From JASJBU01 sp963797085 (GTDB taxonomy: Bacteria; Pseudomonadota; Gammaproteobacteria; Chromatiales; Chromatiaceae), in the NCBI GenBank assembly GCA_963797085.1, contig CAWCOA010000004.1, positions 124,001 to 188,000 on the forward strand: a stretch of 64,000 nucleotides of DNA, given 5' to 3'. A program made the position numbers and the translations under genes. Below the pieces are notes generated by a model that saw only the letters and a program-made list of their open reading frames with translations, made no database searches and was not told where the DNA came from. Of the stretch, positions 42,113-49,450 are shown piece by piece; positions within the stretch are counted from its first letter, which is position 1; the number at the start of each line of letters is the position of its first letter.

Positions 42113-43534
42113 ATGAGTGAGTTTACAGACTATAAGGTTGCCGATATTACCCTGGCCGACTGGGGCCGCAAGGAGATCGCAATCGCCGAAACAGAGATGC
42201 CCGGCCTCATGGCATTGCGTCAGAAATATACTAAGGAACAGCCCCTCAAGGGAGCCCGCATCACCGGCTCTCTGCACATGACCATCCAGACCGCCGTGTT
42301 GATCGAGACCCTGGTGGCCCTGGGCGCCCAGGTGCGCTGGTGCTCCTGCAACATCTTCTCCACCCAGGATCATGCAGCCGCCGCAATCGCTGCGGACGGC
42401 ATCCCGGTCTATGCATGGAAAGGGGAATCCCTGGAGGAGTACTGGTGGTGTACCGAGCATGTGCTGAACTGGCCGGATGGCCCCAATGGTGAAAAACAGC
42501 TACCCAACATGATCCTGGATGATGGTGGCGACGCCACCCTGCTGGTGCACAATGGAGTGAAGTTTGCCGATGCAGGCGCTGTCCCAGAGCCCAAGGAGGA
42601 TGATCCGGAGGAGTGGAAGGTCGTTCTTGGCGTGCTGAAACGCAGTCTGCAGGAAGACAGCCAGCGTTACCACAAGATGGCGGAGTCTATTAAAGGCGTC
42701 ACCGAAGAGACCACCACCGGGGTACACCGCCTCTACCAGATGATGGAACAGGGTGAACTGTTGTTCCCGGCGATGAACGTCAACGACTCGGTCACCAAAT
42801 CCAAGTTTGACAATCTGTACGGCTGCCGGGAATCCCTGGTGGACGGCATCAAACGTGCCACCGATGTGATGATCGCCGGCAAGATCACCCTGGTGGCGGG
42901 TTACGGCGACGTGGGCAAGGGTTGCGCCCAATCCCTGCGCGGGCTTGGCGCCACGGTCTGGGTGACCGAGATCGATCCGATCTGCGCCCTGCAGGCGGCC
43001 ATGGAGGGTTACCGGGTGGTCACCATGGAAGAAGCCGCACCGCTCGCCGATATCTTCGTCACCGCCACCGGCAACTACCACATCATCACGCATGACCACA
43101 TGGCGGCCATGAAGGATCAGGCGATCGTCTGCAACATCGGTCATTTCGACAATGAGATCGACGTTGCCGGCGTGGAGAAGTACCAGTGGGAGAACATCAA
43201 ACCCCAGGTGGACCACATCATTTTTCCCGACGGCAAGCGCATCATTCTCCTGGCCGAGGGCCGACTGGTGAATCTTGGCTGCGCCACGGGCCACCCCAGT
43301 TTCGTGATGTCCAACAGCTTCACTAATCAGGTACTGGCACAGATGGAGATCTTCAACAACCCCGAGCAGTATCCGGTCGGTGTCTATGTATTGCCGAAAA
43401 AACTCGATGAGGAAGTGGCGCGCCTGCATCTGGAAAAGATCGGCGTCCATCTCACCACCCTCAGTCAGGAGCAGGCCGATTATATAGGCGTACCTGTAGA
43501 GGGACCCTACAAAGCCGATCATTATCGCTATTAA
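42113..43534 (+). CDS. ahcY: Adenosylhomocysteinase (SAH hydrolase)
   Basis: 473 residues from the ATG at 42113, nine bases after AGGAG; the in-frame ATG at 42104 touches the ribosome site and is unlikely. Blocks: TDYKVADITLADWGRKEIAI, GARITGSLHMTIQTAVLIET, CSCNIFSTQDHAAAAIAADG, ILDDGGDATLLVH, VAGYGDVGKGCAQSLRGLGA (NAD site), and the C-terminal EGPYKADHYRY that closes the NAD pocket. The long bacterial form with an extra insertion is consistent with its length. It splits SAH to homocysteine and adenosine. Confidence 0.98.
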   Translation: MSEFTDYKVADITLADWGRKEIAIAETEMPGLMALRQKYTKEQPLKGARITGSLHMTIQTAVLIETLVALGAQVRWCSCNIFSTQDHAAAAIAADGIPVYAWKGESLEEYWWCTEHVLNWPDGPNGEKQLPNMILDDGGDATLLVHNGVKFADAGAVPEPKEDDPEEWKVVLGVLKRSLQEDSQRYHKMAESIKGVTEETTTGVHRLYQMMEQGELLFPAMNVNDSVTKSKFDNLYGCRESLVDGIKRATDVMIAGKITLVAGYGDVGKGCAQSLRGLGATVWVTEIDPICALQAAMEGYRVVTMEEAAPLADIFVTATGNYHIITHDHMAAMKDQAIVCNIGHFDNEIDVAGVEKYQWENIKPQVDHIIFPDGKRIILLAEGRLVNLGCATGHPSFVMSNSFTNQVLAQMEIFNNPEQYPVGVYVLPKKLDEEVARLHLEKIGVHLTTLSQEQADYIGVPVEGPYKADHYRY

Positions 43535-43609
43535 ATAGTTTTCAGCAACGACTTTCAGCCCTGGTTTCGGGGCTGATTGTGGTTCGCTGAATGCTGGAGA
43601 CTCTACTTC

Positions 43610-44494
43610 ATGCCACAAACCACACCAGATTTACGCACCTTCAGTTTTGAGCTCTTTCCGCCCAAGACGGAACAGGGATTTCAAAACATGCAAAGTGCAG
43701 TCGAAAAGCTCAATGCCTTGGCACCGGAATTCTTCTCTGTTACCTACGGCGCTGGCGGCTCCACTCAGGAACGTACTTTCTCCAGCGTCAATTGGCTGAC
43801 CGAGCAAGGCATAGAAACAGCGCCGCATCTATCCTGTATCGGTTCAGACCGGGATGAGATCCTGGAGATTCTGCAGCATTATCAACAGCAAGGCATTCAT
43901 CACATCGTCGCCTTACGAGGTGACCTACCCTCAGGGATCGGTCTAGGTGGCACAGGTGAGCTCAACTATGCCAATGAGTTGGTAGCCCTTATCAAAGAGC
44001 ACTTCGGCGAGCATTTTTATATTGAAGTTGCCGCCTATCCTGAGTTCCACCCCCAAGCCAGCAGTCCACAAACGGATCTGGATAACTTCAAGCGCAAGGT
44101 CGAGGCCGGCGCCGATCGGGCGATCACCCAGTACTTCTATAATGCGGATGCCTATTTTCGATTTCTTGAGGATTGCACCAAGCGGGACATTGAGATCCCC
44201 ATCGTGCCAGGCATCATGCCCATCACCAATTTCATACAACTGGCGCGCTTCTCTGATGGCTGTGGCAGCGAAATACCTCGTTGGCTACGCCAGCGGCTCC
44301 AGGAATTTGGTGATGATTTACAGAGTATTCGCAAATATGGCGCAGAAGTCGTCACCAGCCTGTGCGAACAACTCCTCTCTGGCGGCGCCCCAGGCCTGCA
44401 TTTCTATACCATGAATCAGGCCAAACCCAGCCTGGAGATCTGGCAAAACCTTGGCTTGCAGCTTACCGAGCAGGATAGCTTGGAACGACTGTAA
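43610..44494 (+). CDS. metF: 5,10-Methylenetetrahydrofolate reductase MetF
   Basis: 294 residues from the ATG at 43610, preceded by CTGGAG; an upstream in-frame start at 43577 lacks a ribosome site. FSFELFPPKTEQGFQNM, FFSVTYGAGGSTQERTFSSV, HLSCIGSDRDEILEIL, HHIVALRGDLPSGIG, and FKRKVEAGADRAITQYFYNA are the MTHFR family blocks, with the FAD-binding residues in the usual places. It reduces methylene-THF to methyl-THF for homocysteine remethylation, downstream of the ahcY step. Confidence 0.97.
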   Translation: MPQTTPDLRTFSFELFPPKTEQGFQNMQSAVEKLNALAPEFFSVTYGAGGSTQERTFSSVNWLTEQGIETAPHLSCIGSDRDEILEILQHYQQQGIHHIVALRGDLPSGIGLGGTGELNYANELVALIKEHFGEHFYIEVAAYPEFHPQASSPQTDLDNFKRKVEAGADRAITQYFYNADAYFRFLEDCTKRDIEIPIVPGIMPITNFIQLARFSDGCGSEIPRWLRQRLQEFGDDLQSIRKYGAEVVTSLCEQLLSGGAPGLHFYTMNQAKPSLEIWQNLGLQLTEQDSLERL

Positions 44495-44499
44495 ACCGT

Positions 44500-46551
44500 T
44501 CACCTAACATATTGCGAGATAATGGAATCGAGTCGTTCAGCTTCCACCGGTTTATTCAGGAAGCCATTCATCCCTGCTTCCTGACACTCGGCTGACACAT
44601 CCTCGGCAGTGTTGGCAGTCAGGGCCAGGATGGGCATACGTATCTCTGCGGGTTCTTGAGCCCGGTAACAGCGGGTAAATTCCAGGCCGTCCATGTGCGG
44701 CATACGCAGGTCAATGAAGGCCAGGTGATAACTCTCTCGCTGTGTCGCCTGGAGCGCCTCAGCACCATCCTTGGCCACAGTTACCTGATGACCCTTGTGT
44801 TGCAGAAGGGTCTGGAATACCTTGGCTGCGACTGAGTTATCCTCCGCTAACAGAATGCGTATCCCACTTTGTTCCACTTCAGCTCGTTCCTCAGATGAGG
44901 AATCAGCAGCCGCAACAAGCGGTTTCACATGTAGATTGAGAACTGCCTCAGCGAGTTGCTCCGCAATATAGGGCTTGAGAATCACACTGGCTATACGGCC
45001 CGGTAATCCCACTGTGCGGCCGCGATAACCGGCAAACAGGATTGGTGTCTCTGGTGTCGTGATGATATCCAGCCTATCCAGCAATAGATCAAGTGGGATG
45101 CCATCCAATGAATCACCCAGCAGCACCAGATCAAACGGGGAATCCGCAAGCGCATTCAGCTCCTCAATACTGGAGATGGACACCACTTCCATACCCAGAT
45201 CCATGGCTATTTCAACCTGCACTGCCATACTGGCCTTGTTGAGTTCAACAATCAGCAATCGCTTTCCAAAGAGTTGTGGAGGTTTGACATCCAGACTCCC
45301 GGCCTGATCAGGCAATATCGGCAGCCTCACACTGAATGTCGTACCCTCACCCACCAGGCTCCTTACACTGATATCTCCCCCCATCAGCTGAGTCAGGTCA
45401 CGCGCAACGGTTGTGCCCAGCCCCGTACCGCCAAAGCGCCGGCTATTAGAGACATCGGCTTGCCAGAACACATCGAAGATCTTCTCGAGTTTCTTTTCTG
45501 GAATGCCAATACCCGTATCTTGCACCTGCAGCAGGATATGGGTTACAGATACCTTTTCGTTGGCTGGCTCAACTGTCAAGCGAAGTGTCACTTGACCGCG
45601 ATCGGTAAACTTAATTGCATTACCCAGGAGGTTGTAAAGTATCTGAGATATTCGCAGCTGATCACCTTTCAATTCCTTTGGCACCCTGGTATCAACCCTG
45701 ACAAGCAGATCGACATGCTTCTCCTGGGCTTCTGTGGCGAGGGTCGATGTAACGCTGATAACTAAACTGCGGATATCGAACGGGGCCGACTCCAACTCGA
45801 GCTTCTGGGCATCAATCTTGGAAAAATCAAGAATGTCCCCAATCAATGCCCGCAAAAGATGTGCGGAGGAATTTATCGAGTGGAGATAATCCTTTTGCTC
45901 GGCATCCAATGGGGTCGTTTGCAGCAAGCGAGCCATGCCAATAACTCCGGTGAGAGGAGTGCGCAGCTCATGAGTCATGGTCGCCAGAAAATCCCCTCTT
46001 GCCTTGTTGGCACGCTCCGCCTCCTGCCTTGCTTCATGTAATTTACGTAGCAGTGAGTACTGGTACATGGGCAACACCACGAGCAGCAGCAGGAAAAAAA
46101 AGGCCTCAAATCCATGTCGCTCCCATTCGTGGAGTGCAAACAAGACAATATTGTATGCCACCACACTCAGCACCGAGCCAACCATCAACAGAGTCTTGCC
46201 ATACCGGGTACCGTATGAGACAAAAATCCAGATATACAGCAGATAGAATGGGCTGATGGCTTCCTTAGTCAGGAATATCGCCAGGCTTGTTGCACTGATA
46301 TCGGTAATCAGTGATATGTAACGGCGTATCTTGAGGTCAGGTGTGTAGTAGACACTGATCAGTAACCCACCAAAAACCACAAAATAGCCACCAAACAGTA
46401 AGTAGAAGTGAAAAAGGTTAACGGAGTAGTAACTGGTCCAGGCAGCCAATCCAATATATACCACACTGAAAAACCAGATAGCCAGACGCACCAGTCCCGA
46501 CTGAAATTCTGGATTGTGCAGGAGACTAGTTTCTGTAAGGCGGGTGAACAA
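44500..46551 (-). CDS. RpfC-like hybrid histidine kinase/response regulator
   Basis: 683 residues. About five N-terminal transmembrane segments (residues 20-165, e.g. FHFYLLFGGYFVVFGGLLIS) resemble the membrane sensor of RpfC-type kinases. The HisKA domain has MTHELRTPLTG with the phospho-accepting H194; the HATPase domain has NLLGNAIKFT, QDTGIGIP and FGGTGLGT. After it come a degenerate receiver (LLIVELN ... DLVLLGDSLD, lacking the acidic pair) and a true receiver with ILLAEDNSVAAKVF, FIDLRMPHMDG and NKPVEAERL. A C-terminal HPt domain is missing, unlike classical RpfC. The signal is unknown. No rpfF is nearby; a PilZ gene is divergent, suggestive of a link to c-di-GMP signalling. Confidence 0.85.
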   Translation of the reverse strand: MFTRLTETSLLHNPEFQSGLVRLAIWFFSVVYIGLAAWTSYYSVNLFHFYLLFGGYFVVFGGLLISVYYTPDLKIRRYISLITDISATSLAIFLTKEAISPFYLLYIWIFVSYGTRYGKTLLMVGSVLSVVAYNIVLFALHEWERHGFEAFFFLLLLVVLPMYQYSLLRKLHEARQEAERANKARGDFLATMTHELRTPLTGVIGMARLLQTTPLDAEQKDYLHSINSSAHLLRALIGDILDFSKIDAQKLELESAPFDIRSLVISVTSTLATEAQEKHVDLLVRVDTRVPKELKGDQLRISQILYNLLGNAIKFTDRGQVTLRLTVEPANEKVSVTHILLQVQDTGIGIPEKKLEKIFDVFWQADVSNSRRFGGTGLGTTVARDLTQLMGGDISVRSLVGEGTTFSVRLPILPDQAGSLDVKPPQLFGKRLLIVELNKASMAVQVEIAMDLGMEVVSISSIEELNALADSPFDLVLLGDSLDGIPLDLLLDRLDIITTPETPILFAGYRGRTVGLPGRIASVILKPYIAEQLAEAVLNLHVKPLVAAADSSSEERAEVEQSGIRILLAEDNSVAAKVFQTLLQHKGHQVTVAKDGAEALQATQRESYHLAFIDLRMPHMDGLEFTRCYRAQEPAEIRMPILALTANTAEDVSAECQEAGMNGFLNKPVEAERLDSIISQYVR

Positions 46552-46776
46552 TAAATCAATCCTTAGAATACGTATGGTTATCAGCTGTATTTTTTCTATA
46601 CATTGAATTGATGTTACAAATAATCGGCTCGTTAGACGCAGTTGGCAGAGGACATATCTTAGGAATGCGAACTAGACAATTGATAAACGATTGCGAATTC
46701 TGATAGAAAAGGGTCTTTCCTCTCGATATCCTGACCATAACTATAGCGAACAATCCATTTTCTTCATGAGCATGCC

Positions 46777-47169
46777 ATGAAAATTGAAGAACCCGCAAAC
46801 CCGAACGAATCTGATGGCGCCTTCCCAGGAGAGCGTCGGAACGTTCGGCGCCGCCCACTGGTTTATTACTTGCGGGCCTGGGACTCAATGAACAGCCTAA
46901 TGCTGGGGCATATTGTCGATTTCACCAGTCATGGTTTGATGTTGATCAGTGAGGAACCCATCCAGGTCGGAGAAGAGTACTCCCTCGAGGTAAGGCTTCC
47001 CGATTCGAGCGGCGGCATCCAGCCCATCAGCTTCAAAGCGGTCTGTCGTTGGAGCGGCAGCGCTATGGATAGGTCTTTTTTCGATTCCGGATTTGAAGTC
47101 GTGGAAAAAGCCTCCGCAGGTATCTCTACCCTGCAATCCACTACCAACGCCTACGGGTTTGGTGTCTGA
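46777..47169 (+). CDS. PilZ domain protein
   Basis: 130 residues. The PilZ pattern is present: an arginine-rich RRNVRRR (about residues 20-26, the RxxxR part) and D48-F-T-S-H-G53, a DxSxxG variant with Thr, followed by the beta-barrel strands LMLISEEPIQVGEEYSLEVR and FKAVCRWSGS. PilZ proteins bind c-di-GMP and act as effectors. The start is the ATG at 46777, without a clear ribosome site. Its last 19 bases overlap, tail to tail, the Nudix/ThiE gene on the other strand. Confidence 0.85.
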   Translation: MKIEEPANPNESDGAFPGERRNVRRRPLVYYLRAWDSMNSLMLGHIVDFTSHGLMLISEEPIQVGEEYSLEVRLPDSSGGIQPISFKAVCRWSGSAMDRSFFDSGFEVVEKASAGISTLQSTTNAYGFGV

Positions 47170-48113
47170 CCGGTCCAGAAGCCACTGATACCCGCAATAC
47201 CTTGTGCCCCCATTCGTTTCGATAGGGGGAGATGTTTCGATTCCAGTCCACCCAGCGCATAGACCGGAAGATTGACCGCATTGACCCATTCAGCGAAGCG
47301 CTTCCAACCCATTGGTTCAGCATCCGGATGGGACCGGGTAATCTGTACGGGGGAAAGTAAAACATAATCCAAACCCAGCTGTTGCGCCCTGTGAAGTTCA
47401 ACAGGGTCATGACAGGAGGCCCCCATCCAAGCGTGGCCCTCCAGCCGATGATCCAACGACATCAGCTGATGCCGGGTCAGGTGGATTCCATCTGATCTGC
47501 CTGCCCATTTCTCCGGTTGTTGCGGACGGTTGAGCAGTAGCCGCGCACCATGCTTCTGACAGAGGTCCCAGGCAGCCTCGGCCAGAATAAGATAATCCGC
47601 ATCCGGCAGTTGATGCGCTCTGAGCTGCACCAGACGCAATCCTGAGCTTAATGCGTTCTGTAAACGCTTCAGAAACTGCGTCTGCCGGAAAGGATCATCG
47701 CCGGTAATCAGGTAACGGTCAGGCAGTTGCAGGGCACTGAGAATCGGGCGGTCTGCTGCCGGGAAATCTTCCGCCCGCATGCGTTCGGGTAACAGCCAGT
47801 CCATAGGTTGGCCTTCCATACCCTTTGCGATTCCCACGTACGCTCTCACACGATATACATCGAGCAGCACGGAACGGTCTATGTAGTGGTGGGTGATGCG
47901 TATCAGTGGCTCTGGGCGCAGCGGCGTGATATCCAGTTCTTCCTGTAACTCCCTCTCCAGCGCCTGAATGACGCCTTCTCCCGGTTCCAGCTTACCGCCG
48001 GGAAATTCCCAGAGCCCGCCCTGATGGGCCTGATCATGGCGTTTTGAAATCAGGATTCGACCCTGACTATCCTCTATTGCAGCAGCGGCAACATGTATGA
48101 GTTTCGAGGTCAT
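47151..48113 (-). CDS. MutT/Nudix hydrolase fused to a thiamine-phosphate synthase-like domain
   Basis: 320 residues. N-terminal Nudix domain (about residues 1-130): RILISKRHDQAHQGGLWEFP followed by the full box GGKLEPGEGVIQALERELQEELD (GX5EX7REXXEEXG type), as in MutT, which removes 8-oxo-dGTP. The C-terminal domain (about 130-320) is ThiE-like: LVQLRAHQLPDADYLILAEA, LLLNRPQQPEKWAGRSDGIH, MGASCHDPVELHRAQQLGLD, and YALGGLESKHLPLSKRMGAQ. It is the same fusion as in Pseudomonas and related bacteria; whether the ThiE part is active is unknown. It follows argJ. Confidence 0.92.
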   Translation of the reverse strand: MTSKLIHVAAAAIEDSQGRILISKRHDQAHQGGLWEFPGGKLEPGEGVIQALERELQEELDITPLRPEPLIRITHHYIDRSVLLDVYRVRAYVGIAKGMEGQPMDWLLPERMRAEDFPAADRPILSALQLPDRYLITGDDPFRQTQFLKRLQNALSSGLRLVQLRAHQLPDADYLILAEAAWDLCQKHGARLLLNRPQQPEKWAGRSDGIHLTRHQLMSLDHRLEGHAWMGASCHDPVELHRAQQLGLDYVLLSPVQITRSHPDAEPMGWKRFAEWVNAVNLPVYALGGLESKHLPLSKRMGAQGIAGISGFWTGQTPNP

Positions 48114-48160
48114 GACTGGCTCGCTCGAGCTGAATAATGGCGGGTTAAAAAGCGGACTCG

Positions 48161-49363
48161 TCAGGTACGGTATTCAGCGTTGATCTTCACATAGTCGTAT
48201 GAAAGGTCACAGGTCAGCACCCGAGTCTCCGCTTCGCCTCTGCCCAGCTTGACGCCAATGGTAAATTCATTTTGATCCATCACCAACTGGCCTGCGACCT
48301 CGGTATAATCGGCGGCACGGCCCCCATCCCGCACGATACAGACGTCGTCCAGCCAGATTTCGACTTGATCGATCTGCAGATCCATGATTCCGGCACGCCC
48401 GACAGCTGCAAGAATGCGTCCCCAGTTGGGATCGGAGGCAAACAGAGCGGTCTTGACCAAAGGTGAGTGGGCGATGGTATACGCCACGTCCCTGGCCTCC
48501 TGCTCACTAGCGGCCTGTTTGACTTGAATCTGGACCAACTTGGTTGCACCCTCACCGTCTCGCACTATTTCACGGGCGAGATGATTACAGACATCCGCCA
48601 CCACTTCGCAGAGTTTGCGGTAGACCTCTGAAGTAGCATCCGTGACCGGCTCCAGGGAAGATGCGCCGCTGGCTATCAGCAAGCAGGCATCGTTGGTGGA
48701 GGTATCGCCATCCACGGTAATACTGTTGAAGGAGGTCTTGACGGCGCGCTTCAGGCAATCCTGCAGCAAGGCCGCATCTACAGCCAGGTCAGTGGCCACA
48801 TAGGCCAGCATCGTCGCCATGTCAGGCCGGATCATGCCCGAACCTTTGGCGATACCCGTGACCGTCACCGCTACTCCATTGATTTCAAACTGCCTGGAGA
48901 CCAGCTTGGATTTGGTGTCCGTGGTCATGATCGCTTTGGCGGCATTTTGCCAACCGGACTCATCCAATGCTGCGAGCGCATCCGGCAAGGCCTTCACCAT
49001 AGGCTCCACCGGTAAATTTTCTCCAATGACTCCGGTGGAAAACGGTAGAACCTGACTCGCCTGGCAATGGGCCAAGGCGGCCAAGGCCTCGCAGCTTTGC
49101 ACTGCGGCCTGCAAGCCCTGTTCACCCGTTCCGGCATTCGCATTACCGGAGTTGATGAGCAGATAGCGCGGCGAACCGCTGTGCAGATGTCGGCGCGCCA
49201 CGTGCACAGGTGCAGCACAAAAGGCGTTCCGGGTGAACACCCCGGCACAGCTGGCAGTCTCCGCCAGCTCAATCACCAGCAAATCATTCCTGTCAGGGTA
49301 TCTAATACCGGCGGCGGCAACCCCAAGTCGCACCCCAGGCACCGGAAAGAAAGGTGCTGTCAT
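48161..49363 (-). CDS. argJ: Bifunctional glutamate N-acetyltransferase/amino-acid acetyltransferase ArgJ
   Basis: 400 residues. Family blocks: VPGVRLGVAAAGIRYPDRND, AGVFTRNAFCAAPVHVARRH, LLINSGNANAGTGEQGLQAA, FSTGVIGENLPVEPM, KGSGMIRPDMATMLAYVATD, and the self-cleavage/nucleophile region NSITVDGDTSTNDACLLIAS with the Thr of the -MATML- motif. The C-terminus YVKINAEYRT is conserved. It transfers acetyl groups from ornithine to glutamate in the cyclic arginine pathway. It sits between secA and the Nudix gene, a common gammaproteobacterial order. Confidence 0.96.
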   Translation of the reverse strand: MTAPFFPVPGVRLGVAAAGIRYPDRNDLLVIELAETASCAGVFTRNAFCAAPVHVARRHLHSGSPRYLLINSGNANAGTGEQGLQAAVQSCEALAALAHCQASQVLPFSTGVIGENLPVEPMVKALPDALAALDESGWQNAAKAIMTTDTKSKLVSRQFEINGVAVTVTGIAKGSGMIRPDMATMLAYVATDLAVDAALLQDCLKRAVKTSFNSITVDGDTSTNDACLLIASGASSLEPVTDATSEVYRKLCEVVADVCNHLAREIVRDGEGATKLVQIQVKQAASEQEARDVAYTIAHSPLVKTALFASDPNWGRILAAVGRAGIMDLQIDQVEIWLDDVCIVRDGGRAADYTEVAGQLVMDQNEFTIGVKLGRGEAETRVLTCDLSYDYVKINAEYRT

Positions 49364-49400
49364 ACACGCGCTCCGTCAATATCACCTAGGAAGACTATTA

Positions 49401-49450
49401 GGACTTGTTAACACTATGCGGATGCCCAGCGTAGTGTTAACAGACCCTAG
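49401..49450. repeat. Long imperfect palindrome between argJ and secA
   Basis: GTTAACACTA (49407-49416) is perfectly complementary to TAGTGTTAAC (49432-49441), and flanking bases extend it to about 19 positions with a few mismatches (TAGGACTTGTTAACACTA versus CTAGGGTCTGTTAACACTA on the other strand). It could be the secA terminator hairpin, though no T-run follows, or the fused ends of a lost mobile element. Confidence 0.5.
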
